A stretch of DNA of 64,000 nucleotides from Acidobacteriota bacterium (GCA_039030395.1 JBCCEF010000017.1:1-64000), one strand, 5' to 3'; counted from the stretch's first letter, positions 17,750 to 27,155 are shown. Made by a program: numbers and translations. The notes: generated by a model not told the origin, from the sequence alone.

Positions 17750-17790
17750 CAATCCTTCCGGACGCTCGCCCGGAAGAGTGGTGGCGTTGA

Positions 17791-18138
17791 CTAGCCGTTG
17801 CCGTCTTGGCCGTCCTGCAAGTTCTCTCCGGCCTCGTCAATGGCCTCGCCGACATCCTCGATCACCTCACCGGTGGCGTCCACCGCGTCGTCGAACATCT
17901 GCTCCGCCTGCTCGCCGGCCTCGTCGATGGCGTCGCCCATCTCTTCGATACCCTCTTGGATCGTTTCGCCGGCCTCATCCATCGCGTTCTGAGCATCATC
18001 GGCCGCATCGCTAATGGCGTCGTGGGCCTCGTCGTCGGCGTGCTCTGCGTCGTGATGGGCTTCCGGGCTGCAACCGACAAGGGTCGCGAAACCGGCGACC
18101 AGCGCGATCATCAGGGCCAAGCTCAAAATCTTCTTCAT
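17791..18138 (-). CDS. Acidic repeat lipoprotein
   Basis: A 115-residue predicted lipoprotein. The signal peptide (residues 1-22) ends in a lipobox LVGCS, with Cys23 as the lipidation site. The mature part is very acidic and built of loose 11-residue-like repeats such as DEAGETIQEGIEEMGDAIDE, rich in Ala, Asp and Glu. It probably forms amphipathic or coiled helices, as in apolipoprotein-like or stress-related surface proteins. It sits alone, with its own terminator. The molecular role is unknown. Confidence 0.75.
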   Translation of the reverse strand: MKKILSLALMIALVAGFATLVGCSPEAHHDAEHADDEAHDAISDAADDAQNAMDEAGETIQEGIEEMGDAIDEAGEQAEQMFDDAVDATGEVIEDVGEAIDEAGENLQDGQDGNG

Positions 18139-18315
18139 GACTTTCTGTCTCCCTTTATCAGGATGTCTGTTCCCTCGAATTGAACGACAATACCTTCATC
18201 AGGCCCCATGTCCTCCTGGAAATTCATCGAGCCCGCCGCAGACGCACACGCGTAGCGATCCATCGAAGGCCGGAAGTATAGCAAGGAGCGTAGGAAACTC
18301 CGTCATTTCGGCGCC

Positions 18316-19320
18316 TCAGTCGTTGCCGGATTGCTGGTCTTCGTTGCGGTAGGCGTTCAGGCGGTTGTAGAGGGTCTTGAGGCTGACGCCGAGAACATCG
18401 GCGGTTTTGCGCTTGTTGCCGTCGAAATAGTCGAGGCTGGCGAGAATCAGCTTGCGTTCGACATCGGCGATCGACGATCCCAGCCGGAAGTGTAGGGAGC
18501 GACCGGAATGGGCGCGGCCGCCGATCTCCTCCGGCAAACACCGCGCATCGATGGCTTCGCCGTCGGCCAGGATGAAGGCCCGGTGGATGACGTTTTCCAG
18601 CTCCCGCACGTTACCCGGCCACTCGTGGCCCTGCAGGATGGCCAGGGCCTCCGGAGTCAACCGGCGATCGCCCTCGAAGGACTCATTCAGGCGATCGAGA
18701 AAGAGCTCCGCCAGCAGGGTGATGTCCTCGCCACGCTCGCGCAGGGGCGGCATGTGGATGGGAAAGACGGACAGCCGGTAGAGCAAATCCTGCCGCAGAT
18801 CGCCGCGCTCGACGGCGGCCTTGGGGGTTTGGAAGGTGGTGGCGATCACCCGGGTATTGACCTTGACCGGCTTGTCACCGCCGATGCGCAACAAGGTGCC
18901 CGTCTCGAGGACCCGCAGGAGCTTCGACTGCAGTTCGAAGGGCATCTCGGTGATCTCGTCGAGCAGCAGGGTGCCGGTGTCGGCACGCTCGAAATGCCCC
19001 TTGTGGAGACGGCTCGCACTCGGGAACCCGCCGCGCTCGTGGCCGAACAGTTCGCTTTCAATGAGTGCCGGCGAGAGGGCGCCGCAGGACAGCGGCAGAA
19101 ACGGCTCGTCGACCCGGCGGCTGAGCCGGTGAATGGTCTGCGCCGCCAGATCCTTGCCGGTACCGGAGTCGCCGGTGAGCAGGACTAGGGCGCGGGTCGG
19201 CGCTACCCGAACGATCTTCTCGAACACCCCCCGCATGGGAGGGGAAGCTCCCCAAAGCAACCCAAGGCGGGGCTGCGGTGCCTGTTCAGGGGCGGACGGA
19301 GTAGCGAGCGGTCGGACCAT
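18316..19320 (-). CDS. Sigma-54-type activator without receiver domain, altered GAFTGA loop
   Basis: A 334-residue regulator consisting of an AAA+ domain (about 25-260) and a C-terminal Fis-type helix-turn-helix (KRKTADVLGVSLKTLYNRL near 300). The Walker A TGDSGTGKD, Walker B TGTLLLDEI and the arginine-finger region RQDLLYRLSVFPIHMPPLRER are intact. The loop that contacts sigma-54 normally reads GAFTGA; here the same place reads GGFPSA. There is no N-terminal sensory domain beyond about 25 residues. It may be constitutively active, controlled by a partner, or no longer a sigma-54 activator. Confidence 0.8.
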   Translation of the reverse strand: MVRPLATPSAPEQAPQPRLGLLWGASPPMRGVFEKIVRVAPTRALVLLTGDSGTGKDLAAQTIHRLSRRVDEPFLPLSCGALSPALIESELFGHERGGFPSASRLHKGHFERADTGTLLLDEITEMPFELQSKLLRVLETGTLLRIGGDKPVKVNTRVIATTFQTPKAAVERGDLRQDLLYRLSVFPIHMPPLRERGEDITLLAELFLDRLNESFEGDRRLTPEALAILQGHEWPGNVRELENVIHRAFILADGEAIDARCLPEEIGGRAHSGRSLHFRLGSSIADVERKLILASLDYFDGNKRKTADVLGVSLKTLYNRLNAYRNEDQQSGND

Positions 19321-19671
19321 TTCGAATCCTTTGAGCGTTCAGTTGTCGGCAAACATCACGGCACGAGGCCCATATCCTTCAAAACGCACATCCCTAGAGG
19401 CGCAACTTTCGACCCCGAAAGATCACGTCGGGTGACTTCGCGGGGCCACAACGGCAGCGAGCAGCCCGGGGAATCGGGAGGAATTTGCGCTCTCGGCGGC
19501 TGCTACGGCGCTGTGAAATCGTCAGGGTGGCGATTGATCGCTTCAGGAGTGTATCGGCTTAGCTCACCGAAAGTCGAGGGCTGATCTCGCCGAATTGCGA
19601 AATTTTGGAATCTTTCAAGGTGACGAGACCGCCGGCAGGGGAAAACCCGCCGGCGGCCACTGAGGATCGGT
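19321..19671. other. Gap of 351 nt between sigma-54-type regulator and M16 gene
   Basis: No coding frame here looks real. At 19629-19656 lies a hairpin (CCGCCGGC / GCCGGCGG, plus an inner GGG/CCC) just after the end of the minus-strand M16 gene. It has no T tract, so it is at best a weak terminator. I looked for a -24/-12 sigma-54 promoter and found none convincing. Confidence 0.5.
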
Positions 19672-21828
19672 CTACTCGCCTTCCGACGGGCGCTCGAAGG
19701 TACCCTCGTCGAACTCGACTCCCACCTCGAAGGATTCGAGCTGGACGGTGGCCGCGATCTCCCCTTCGAAGCGATTGATCTCCTTCCAGGGCAGGACCAG
19801 GTCGCCGGATTCCCGGAAGTCCTCGAACACCTTGACGACCTGGCCAGGGGCCCCAGAAGGGCCGGAGCCGCGGTAGGACATGCCGATGATGCGGCCGTCC
19901 TCCGGGTGAATGTGAAGCACCGTCACCAGGTCGTGGACCTCTAGCTGGACGCGTTCGACGGCCTGGCCGTCCTGCTCGCCGGGATCGAGAGCGACCGCTG
20001 AGAAACCTTCTTCGCCGCGCGCCTTGAGGAGCAGCAGGACCTCGCGGCTGAAGGTCTCCTTCATCTGAGCCAGTTGGGCGCCGGACATGTCGTTGATGCC
20101 CTGCGGGGTCACCGCGAAGCCTCGGTCGCCGTCGACCACCAGGGCCATCTCACCCATCGGCAGGGTGAGGGCCTGCCGCAGGCGATCCGGGAAGTCGAAA
20201 CTCGCCTGGAAGGGAATCTCGAACTCGCCGCCGGGGGTGACCTGTGCCAGGGTGCCGGAAACGCGCATGGTGTCGGCGCCGTCCACCGCCGTGGCTCCGC
20301 CCATGGCGGCGAGAGCCCGGTCGAGGAGGGCGGCGGCTTGCTCACTGCCTTCCGCCGTCACTTCCGCCTTGTCGGCGGCCGGCTCCGGAATGGTGATGTC
20401 CACCGGCGTCACCGGGCCGTAGGTTTCCAGCGGCTTGTCGCGACCCTCCGACGGACCGACCACCAGAATGGCGAGTTCATCCGGCCGGATGTGCTTCGCC
20501 GCGGCCTGGCGCACCTGTTCGGTGGTGACCTTGCCGATCGCCTCCAGGTAGCGTTCGGTGCGGTCCAGCGGGTAGCCGAAGTACTCGTATTGGAGTTGCT
20601 GATTGAGGATCTTACCGGGCGAGTCGAAGTTGAAGACGTAGGAGTTCTCGATTGCGGTCTTGGCGCGCTCCACCTCTTCGTCCGTCGGCGGCTGGGCGGT
20701 CATGTTGCGGGCTTCTTCGAGCAGGGCCTCGATGCCGGCGCCGGTGGTCTCCGTCTTGGTGGTCATGAACATGAAGAACAGGCTCGGCGAGTCGTAGTTG
20801 CTGTTGACGGCGCCGGTCACCGCGTAGGCCAGGCCCTTGCTGGTGCGCACGTTGTTGAACAGGCGCGAGGCGAAGGAGCCGGACAACACGTTGTTCATCA
20901 CCTCGATGGGGTAGAAGTCCGGGTGGTCCTTGCGTACTCCCAGATGCCCCATGGCGATGTTCGACTGGGTGAGGTCGTTCTTCTCGATGTAGTAGACCCC
21001 CGGATCGAACTCCGCCTCGACGGGGATTGCCGGCGGAGCCGGGCCGTCGCCGCGCGACCAGTCGCCGAAGGCCGAGCGAATCTCAGCCAGCGCCTCTTCA
21101 GTGTCGAAATCGCCGACGAAGCCGAGGATCACCCGCTCCGGGTGGAAGTATTGCTCGTGCCAGGCGACCAGATCGTCACGGGTGATGCCGGCGATGGTCT
21201 CGTAGGTCTCGCTGCGGGCATAGGGGGAGTCCTCGCCGTAGACGATCTGGCTCGCCTCCCGGAACAGGATGCCCTGGGGATTGTCGTTCTGGCGCGAGAT
21301 GGCGGCGTTGGCGTCGTTCTTCGCCAGATCGAGCTTCTCGGCCTCGAATCGCGGCCGGCGCAGCACATCCGCGAAGGCCGCCAGCACCTCGGGGAAGTCG
21401 TCCGCCAGGCTGCTCATGCGCACCCGGCCCATATCGCCGGCGATGGACGCCTCGATGCTGGCGGCGGTGCCTTCGAGGAACTCGTCGAGTGCATCCCCGG
21501 TGCGCTCGCCGGCGCCGCCGCTGCGCAGCACGTCGCCGGTCAGGCCGGCGAGGCCGAGCTTGTCCGCCGGCTCGTAGCGGGCGCCGGTGCGGATCAAGGC
21601 GATGCCCTCGACCAGCGGCAGTTCGTGATCTTCGACCAGCATCACCACCATGCCGTTGTCGAGTTCGAAGCGCTGTGGCTGGGGAATGTCGAAGCTCGGT
21701 AGCGGCGGCGTGGAAAGGTCGTCGATGGCCGGCACGTCTTGAGCCGCCGCCGGTACGGCGACGGCCGAGGTCAGCAGCGCCAGGGCAAAGAGCGCGGGGG
21801 AAGAGGTAAGGGCAGTACGAATTTTCAT
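19672..21828 (-). CDS. M16-family peptidase-like protein, non-catalytic partner with C-terminal extension
   Basis: An exported protein (signal peptide 1-30 ending VPAAAQ) of 718 residues. Residues about 45-480 are two M16 peptidase repeats. The catalytic HxxEH of the first repeat is missing: the matching place reads LAGLTGDVL. This marks it as the inactive half of a two-chain M16B peptidase, whose active half is encoded 16 nt upstream. The YVFNFDSPGKILNQQ segment is typical of M16 second domains. Residues about 500-718 form an extra region with beta-rich, LolA/outer-membrane lipoprotein-sorting-like character (ALAAMGGATAVDGADTMRVS). Likely periplasmic. Confidence 0.8.
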   Translation of the reverse strand: MKIRTALTSSPALFALALLTSAVAVPAAAQDVPAIDDLSTPPLPSFDIPQPQRFELDNGMVVMLVEDHELPLVEGIALIRTGARYEPADKLGLAGLTGDVLRSGGAGERTGDALDEFLEGTAASIEASIAGDMGRVRMSSLADDFPEVLAAFADVLRRPRFEAEKLDLAKNDANAAISRQNDNPQGILFREASQIVYGEDSPYARSETYETIAGITRDDLVAWHEQYFHPERVILGFVGDFDTEEALAEIRSAFGDWSRGDGPAPPAIPVEAEFDPGVYYIEKNDLTQSNIAMGHLGVRKDHPDFYPIEVMNNVLSGSFASRLFNNVRTSKGLAYAVTGAVNSNYDSPSLFFMFMTTKTETTGAGIEALLEEARNMTAQPPTDEEVERAKTAIENSYVFNFDSPGKILNQQLQYEYFGYPLDRTERYLEAIGKVTTEQVRQAAAKHIRPDELAILVVGPSEGRDKPLETYGPVTPVDITIPEPAADKAEVTAEGSEQAAALLDRALAAMGGATAVDGADTMRVSGTLAQVTPGGEFEIPFQASFDFPDRLRQALTLPMGEMALVVDGDRGFAVTPQGINDMSGAQLAQMKETFSREVLLLLKARGEEGFSAVALDPGEQDGQAVERVQLEVHDLVTVLHIHPEDGRIIGMSYRGSGPSGAPGQVVKVFEDFRESGDLVLPWKEINRFEGEIAATVQLESFEVGVEFDEGTFERPSEGE

Positions 21829-21844
21829 GATTCTGATCCCCCGC

Positions 21845-23404
21845 CTAGCGGCCTTCGCCGCTGTCGTCGGAAACGGTTTCGATGTAAACGACGGTGCGGT
21901 TGTCCGGCCGGAAGGTCTCCTGGGCGACGCGCCGAATGTCCTGCGCCGTCACCGCCTCCAGGCGCTCGATGTCCAGGAACAACTCCCGCCAGTCGCCGTA
22001 GAGCGCGTGGTAGGTGGCGAGCTGGGCGGCGAGGCCCTGGTTGGAGCGCAGGCCGCGCACCAGATCGGCCTTGGCGCGGGCCCGGAAGCGCTCCAGCTCT
22101 TCCTCCGTCACGTCCTCGGTCTTGAGACGCTCGATCTCCTCGTGCAGGATCGCCTGGGTCTCCTTGGCGTTCACCCCGCGGGCCGGGATCGTCAGCGCTG
22201 TCCACAGGTTGGGGTAGCGATCGCCCGGGAAGCCGGAGAAGGTCTGCGCCGTGACCGCCTTTTGCTCGTCGCGGATCAGGCGCCGGTGCAGCCGCGAGGT
22301 GCGGCCGTTGGACAAGACATCGTCGATGGCATCGAACACCGCCTGGTCCGGATGGGTGGCGGCGGGCTTGTGGTACCCCTCCAGGTAGAAGGGTTGGGCC
22401 CGGTCCTCCAGGCGGACAATCTTCTCGCCGATCTGCGGCGGTTCGACGGTGCGCAGCGGCTGCGGTGCGGCCCGTTTCGGAATGCGACCGAAGTAGCGGT
22501 CGAGGAGCGGCACGAGCTGCTCCGCGTCGACGTGGCCGACCACCGCCGTCACCAGATTCGACGGCGCGTAGTAGGTCTCGAAGAACTCCCCGGCGTCGGT
22601 CATGGTGAAGGATTCGAGGTCGCTCATGTAGCCCACCGTCGGCTGCTTGTAGGGGTGGGCGACGAAGGCGGTGGAGAGGAACTGCTCGACCATCCGGCCG
22701 ATCGGCTGGCTCTCGGTGCGCAGCCGGCGCTCTTCCTGCACCACGTCGCGCTCCTGGTAGAACTCCCGGAACACCGGCTGGTAAAAGCGGTCCGATTCGA
22801 GGGCGGCGAAAAGCTCGATGCGGTTCGCCGGCAGCGAGTAGAAGTAGCCCGTCCAGTCGGCGTTGGTGAAGGCGTTCATGCCCACCCCGCCGGCCCGCTC
22901 GACGGCCTGATCGAAGGCGTTCTGAACAACATATTCCTGGGCCGCCTCCTGCTTGTCGCGGAAGGCCTCCTCGAGGCTCGCCAAGCGCTCCTCGTCGGGC
23001 ATCGCCTTGAGGCGCTCGTCCTGCAGGGCGAGGTAGGACGCTTCGAGTTCTTCGAGGGCGGCGGCTTCGGCGGCATAGTCGGTGGTACCGAGGCTGCGGG
23101 TGCCCTTGAAGGCCATGTGCTCGAACATGTGAGCCAGTCCGGTGATGCCCGGAACCTCCTGGGCGGAGCCCACCCGCACGATGGTGGCGAAAGAGAAGAC
23201 CGGCGCCGTCGGGCGCTCGACGATGATGAAGGTCCAGCCGTTGTCGAGGGTGTGGACGGTCGTCTTCTTCTCGAAGGAAGCGAGATCCTGGGCGGCCAGG
23301 GGCAGCGCCAGCAGAATCGCCAGGGAAATCAACAGGGCCCCCCTGAGGTGGGTCCCCCGGAGGCGGGCACCCGAAATTCGAGGCAGCGGGAGTCGTGGAG
23401 TCAT
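21845..23404 (-). CDS. M16-family zinc peptidase, catalytic chain
   Basis: An exported (signal peptide to about residue 38, ending PLAAQ) zinc peptidase of 519 residues. The inverted zinc motif HMFEH lies near 91-95 (LAHMFEHMAFKG). The further zinc glutamate is probably in QEERRLRTES near 220. A helical insertion, rich in Glu and Ala, separates these parts, as in many acidobacterial and myxobacterial homologues. The second M16 domain follows. It precedes the non-catalytic partner by 16 nt, so both are probably cotranscribed and form a periplasmic heterodimer that degrades oligopeptides. Confidence 0.85.
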   Translation of the reverse strand: MTPRLPLPRISGARLRGTHLRGALLISLAILLALPLAAQDLASFEKKTTVHTLDNGWTFIIVERPTAPVFSFATIVRVGSAQEVPGITGLAHMFEHMAFKGTRSLGTTDYAAEAAALEELEASYLALQDERLKAMPDEERLASLEEAFRDKQEAAQEYVVQNAFDQAVERAGGVGMNAFTNADWTGYFYSLPANRIELFAALESDRFYQPVFREFYQERDVVQEERRLRTESQPIGRMVEQFLSTAFVAHPYKQPTVGYMSDLESFTMTDAGEFFETYYAPSNLVTAVVGHVDAEQLVPLLDRYFGRIPKRAAPQPLRTVEPPQIGEKIVRLEDRAQPFYLEGYHKPAATHPDQAVFDAIDDVLSNGRTSRLHRRLIRDEQKAVTAQTFSGFPGDRYPNLWTALTIPARGVNAKETQAILHEEIERLKTEDVTEEELERFRARAKADLVRGLRSNQGLAAQLATYHALYGDWRELFLDIERLEAVTAQDIRRVAQETFRPDNRTVVYIETVSDDSGEGR

Positions 23405-23531
23405 GAAAACCTCATCGCAGTGATTGTAGGAACAGCGGAGCCGGACGTCGCAGGGACCTCTCGGGGAGGTACGCGCTGCCGACGGGAGAGTTTACCAGCC
23501 GGCGTCGGAAGGCCGATTGCCTAGCCCGTCC

Positions 23532-23706
23532 TTCTCACCAGCCTTCTGCTGCGAGGTCGGATGCACCTGCATCTGCGGCGTCTCTTGGCCTCTCCGCTCC
23601 TCGACGTACTTCGAGTACGCCTATGTCGTTCCGAGAGCCAAAGTCCTTGCAGCTACAGGCCCAGAGATCTTTACTTGGCGACCTCTCGCTACGAAGTTGG
23701 TGAGAA
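23532..23706. repeat. Dispersed palindromic element, copy 1
   Basis: A 175-bp element bounded by near-perfect inverted ends (TTCTCACCAGC ... GTTGGTGAGAA), with an inner palindrome CGTACTTCGAGTACG. A related copy lies at 49575-49736 in the same orientation; shared blocks include CTGCGAG, CTCCTCGACGTACT, AGTACGCC and CCTCTCGCTAC. No ORF inside. The rest of the gap (23405-23531) shows nothing recognisable. Confidence 0.7.
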
Positions 23707-23715
23707 GAACGGGCT

Positions 23716-24438
23716 CTAGCGGTGCGGTTCGGGGACCGGGCGGGCTGCGCGGCGCGCCCCGGCGGTCCAGCGGTAGGCGAAGTGGCCGACGGTAGCGCCG
23801 AGGAGCGGGCCGAACCAGTAGAGCAGGTGCTGATTCCAGATGCCCCCGACCAGCGCCGGTCCAAAGCTGCGGGCGGGGTTCATCGATGCGCCGGTGAGGG
23901 CGCCGCCCCACAGGGCTCCCAGGGCGAGGGTGGCGCCGATCGCCAGGGCACCGTGCTGCCCCTCGGCGCGCTGGTCCGTCGCCACGGCGGTGATCACGAA
24001 CACCAGGGTGGCCGTCATCAGCACTTCCACGCCGAAAGCGGCGGGCAGCTCGATCGCCGGTACCGTCGCTGCCGCAGCGAGGTCCGGTCCGAGGAAAGCG
24101 CGCAGTGCCAGGGCGGCGCCCAGGGCACCGAGGATCTGGGCGGCGATGTAGGCGGCGGCTTCCCGCGGGCTCAAGTGCCGGCCGGCGAGAAAGGCCACGC
24201 TGACCGCCGGGTTGAGGTGGCCGCCGGACAGGTGCCCTGTCGCCGAGACCATGGTGAACAACGCCAGGCCGAAGGTGAGGGAAACGCCGACGGCGCCCAG
24301 GTTGCCGAAGCGCGCGTCCACCAGAGCGGCGCCGCAGCCGGCGAGGACCAGGACGAAGGTGCCCATTCCCTCGGCACCGGCGCGCAGGAGGAGGCGTGGT
24401 CGAGCGGCGTCCGTCGAGGTAAGCGATGTACTAGTCAT
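23716..24438 (-). CDS. MIP-family channel (aquaporin/aquaglyceroporin)
   Basis: A six-helix membrane channel of 240 residues. Both half-helix signatures are intact: GHLNPAVS (NPA at 76-78) and ASMNPARSFGPAL (NPA at 187-189). ATG 24438 was chosen because it gives a normal N-terminus; an in-frame start at 24492 would add a partly duplicated stretch. The gene follows arsC by 67 nt on the same strand. In Sinorhizobium meliloti an aquaglyceroporin next to arsC (AqpS) lets arsenite leave the cell, and the same role is inferred here. Plain water or glycerol transport remains possible. Confidence 0.85.
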   Translation of the reverse strand: MTSTSLTSTDAARPRLLLRAGAEGMGTFVLVLAGCGAALVDARFGNLGAVGVSLTFGLALFTMVSATGHLSGGHLNPAVSVAFLAGRHLSPREAAAYIAAQILGALGAALALRAFLGPDLAAAATVPAIELPAAFGVEVLMTATLVFVITAVATDQRAEGQHGALAIGATLALGALWGGALTGASMNPARSFGPALVGGIWNQHLLYWFGPLLGATVGHFAYRWTAGARRAARPVPEPHR

Positions 24439-24490
24439 ACCGACGACTCTACCACCGCGCCGGAGGAGGTGGGGTCGAGCGGCGTCCGTC
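24382..24490. repeat. 34-bp direct repeat spanning the aquaporin start
   Basis: Bases 24382-24415 and 24457-24490 match at 31 of 34 positions, with a period of 75 bp. One copy encodes residues early in the aquaporin; the other lies in the arsC-aquaporin gap. This looks like a local duplication and explains the ambiguous start. Confidence 0.7.
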
Positions 24491-24505
24491 AAGGGGCTGG
24501 CCTGG

Positions 24506-24949
<444 letters not shown>

Positions 24950-25082
24950 GGCTACGCTTCCTTGGTCTTGTCGCGGTCGAGGACGGTGAAAGGACGAATC
25001 TCGACGATAGGAAGGGCCTTTCCGGGAGTCAAGACACGGTGGGCCAAGATGGTGTGACGACTCTGTGACGGGTGAACGGCGG

Positions 25083-25299
25083 CTAGCAGGGTGCTGAAAA
25101 ACTATTTCGTCTCTTCAGCAGCCTGCTCCGAGCCCAAAGGGCGAGGCGGCAGCGGAGCTGCCGTGGACGGGGTGCGCCTGAAAATACAGGTGTTTTTAGG
25201 CGAGGGGCGGACCGCGTGCGGGCGCCCAGCCCCCTCGCGGGAAAGCTAGCAGGCCAGCTGAAAGAATAGGCCGAAGGCCTTTTTCAGCTGCCCTGCTAG
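25083..25299 (+). repeat. Three-module dispersed repeat, copy A
   Basis: The element runs from CTAGCAGG (25083) to CCTGCTAG (25299). The core at 25129-25250 begins GAGCCCAAAGGGCGAGGCGGC and ends GGCGCCCAGCCCCCTCG. The right module (25246-25299) is a nested hairpin with an inner AGGCC-GAA-GGCCT. Related copies lie at 30487-30645 (minus) and 43016-43134 (plus). The TAG stop of the neighbouring minus-strand gene lies inside the terminal CTAG. The right module could act as that gene's terminator. No ORF inside; 24950-25082 holds nothing recognisable. Confidence 0.75.
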
Positions 25300-27155
25300 G
25301 CGGAAACGGAGGTGCGGTCGCCGGAGAGGATTCGCCAGCCCACTACCTTCTCGTCGATCTCGCCGAGGCGGTGGGCGATCAAGCGGCAGAGGAGCTGTAG
25401 GAACTCGAGCGCCGCCGGGGTGTCGTAGGAGAGGATCTCCTGCACTGCCGCCTGATCGAGGGCCAACACCACCGCCGGACCCTCGTGGGCACGGGCGTCG
25501 GCGGAGCGCGGTACGCCGTCGATCAAGGACATCTCGCCGAAAAATTCGCCGCGGCCGAGGATCGCCAAGGCCTCCTCGCCGCCGCCGTGGATGAACTTCG
25601 AGATCAACACCCGCCCTTCGAGGACGATAAACATCTCGTTCCCGGCATCGCCTTCTTGGAAGATCGGACGAGTCGCCGGGAAACGCTTTTCCCGCGAAAA
25701 GGTAGCCAAGGTCAAAAGCTCGCGGCGCGACAAGCCCTGCTCGCGGAACAGCCGGATCTTGTCGCTCGATTCCACGGCGATGGGGCGGCCTCCCGTGGGG
25801 CGGCCTCCCGTGGGGCGGCCTCCCGTGGTGGGCTGGTCTTCCGGGCGATCCGTCGTCTGCCGGCGGCCGGAATTGCCCGGTGCCTCGTCCTGCCGTAGAC
25901 GCAGAAAGTTTTCCGGCAGGGCGCCCGGGTCAAAGAAATTCTGGAGCTGGGCATTGGTCCCACGCAGTTTGCTCGACAGGCCATGCCAGAAACACCAGTA
26001 AAGCTGGACCCCGAGGTCCGGCTGGCGCTCGATCAGCGAGTCCAGGGCTTCGGCGTCGACACGCAATAGGGTCGCCGGTTGGGTGAGCAGAGCCTCACCG
26101 GAACGCTCCAGGCCGCTGACGTAGCTGCCCTCGCCGAAGACGGCGCCGGCGCCCAGGGTGCCGAGGCGAAAACTGCCGTAGCCGGTCTCCCGCCGCACCT
26201 CGACTTCGCCGCGCTCGATCACGAACACATCGCGGCCGTAGTCCTGGTGGCGAAACAGCACCGTGCCGGCGGCGAGGCGCTCTTCGCGCACCGCTTCGGC
26301 GAGGGCGAAGATCTGCTCGTCGGTGAAGTGCTCGAACACCGCCAGGGAGCGCAGGCGCGTCGCCAGGGCGAGGCGGTTGCCGGGCGCCGGCGGCGTGGGC
26401 TCCAGACCGCTGGTCAGGTCCTCCGGCTCCAGGCCGCTCTCTTCGAGAAAACGCTCGCGACGCCACTGCAGCCGGTCGAAGGCGATCTGGATTTGCGCCT
26501 GGCGGGTGTGGAAGGCGGCGGTGAGGGCGCGGGTGTCGATGCGCAGCAGCCGCCGGAGGGTCTGGATCCGGCGGCGCAGCCGATCGCTGTCCGAGGATTC
26601 CGACCGCGGGGTCAGGAGAAAGGCGTGGATGCTCGCTTCGAGGGCCTGCTGCAAGCGGCCGGCCCCGTACTCGGCTCGCCCCAGCAGTTCCGCCGTCGCC
26701 GCATCGAAAGGGTCGAGGCGCAGAGCTTGGCCCCACTCCTCGGCGGCGGCGGCAAAATCCTCTTGTTGGAAGTGCAGCCGCCCGGCGAGCCGGTGAAGGC
26801 CTGGGCTGGCGAGGTCCCGGGCGCGCGCCACGTCGAGGCATTCGAGAGCGCGATCGACCTGTCCATTGGTCAGGTAGACGTCCGCCAGGCCACGAAATTG
26901 GGCAGCATCGATGGCGTTACGTCGGAGCTGTTCCCGCAGTTGATCGCGCAGGCTGCGCGGCCGCTGTCCGCCTGCCGCATGGCGCTGTTCTCGGCGAACG
27001 TCCGCCAACGACACCTTGGCGCCGACGTGCCTCGGCTCCAAGCGGAGCACGACCCGCAGCAGATCCGCCGCTTCTTCCGGCAATCCGCTCCGGCGCAGCA
27101 CGGCCGAAAGAGAGAGCAACTGCTGGATGTGGTGCTGTCGGTCCTGGCGGTCCAT
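25296..27155 (-). CDS. TPR protein with two cyclic-nucleotide-binding domains
   Basis: A 619-residue protein starting at ATG 27155, which follows a GAGGAAAGG ribosome site; an in-frame extension to 27386 has no such support. The N-terminal half (about 1-260) holds TPR-like helices (LRRSGLPEEAADLLRVVLRLEP). Two cNMP-binding folds follow: one with VFVIERGEVEVRR and GAVFGEGSYVSG, the other with MFIVLEGRVLISK and GEFFGEMSLIDGVPRSA. A Gly-Arg-Pro-Thr linker separates them. No output domain or membrane segment is seen, so it is probably a cytosolic scaffold responding to cyclic nucleotides. Confidence 0.8.
   Translation of the reverse strand: MDRQDRQHHIQQLLSLSAVLRRSGLPEEAADLLRVVLRLEPRHVGAKVSLADVRREQRHAAGGQRPRSLRDQLREQLRRNAIDAAQFRGLADVYLTNGQVDRALECLDVARARDLASPGLHRLAGRLHFQQEDFAAAAEEWGQALRLDPFDAATAELLGRAEYGAGRLQQALEASIHAFLLTPRSESSDSDRLRRRIQTLRRLLRIDTRALTAAFHTRQAQIQIAFDRLQWRRERFLEESGLEPEDLTSGLEPTPPAPGNRLALATRLRSLAVFEHFTDEQIFALAEAVREERLAAGTVLFRHQDYGRDVFVIERGEVEVRRETGYGSFRLGTLGAGAVFGEGSYVSGLERSGEALLTQPATLLRVDAEALDSLIERQPDLGVQLYWCFWHGLSSKLRGTNAQLQNFFDPGALPENFLRLRQDEAPGNSGRRQTTDRPEDQPTTGGRPTGGRPTGGRPIAVESSDKIRLFREQGLSRRELLTLATFSREKRFPATRPIFQEGDAGNEMFIVLEGRVLISKFIHGGGEEALAILGRGEFFGEMSLIDGVPRSADARAHEGPAVVLALDQAAVQEILSYDTPAALEFLQLLCRLIAHRLGEIDEKVVGWRILSGDRTSVSA
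25786..25832. repeat. Three tandem 15-bp repeats in the linker of the cNMP-binding protein
   Basis: The unit GGGGCGGCCTCCCGT occurs three times head to tail and encodes GGRPT repeats between the two cNMP-binding domains. Such perfect in-frame repeats are prone to copy-number change, so linker length may vary between strains. Confidence 0.75.

Noticed and set aside
19500-19560. Possible sigma-54 promoter near TGGCGATTGATCGC
   Set aside because: The spacing between GG and GC is 9 rather than 10, and the flanking bases do not fit the -24/-12 consensus.
20074-21702. A 542-codon plus-strand frame antisense to the M16 gene
   Set aside because: It mirrors a well-supported minus-strand gene and has the Gly/Arg/His-rich look of GC-skewed shadow frames.
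21827-23524. A 565-codon plus-strand frame antisense to the catalytic M16 gene
   Set aside because: Shadow of a gene with an intact zinc motif and signal peptide; no recognisable domain of its own.
25786-25832. Short tandem repeats as a possible CRISPR
   Set aside because: The units are contiguous, in frame and only 15 bp, without spacers; they lie in a coding region.
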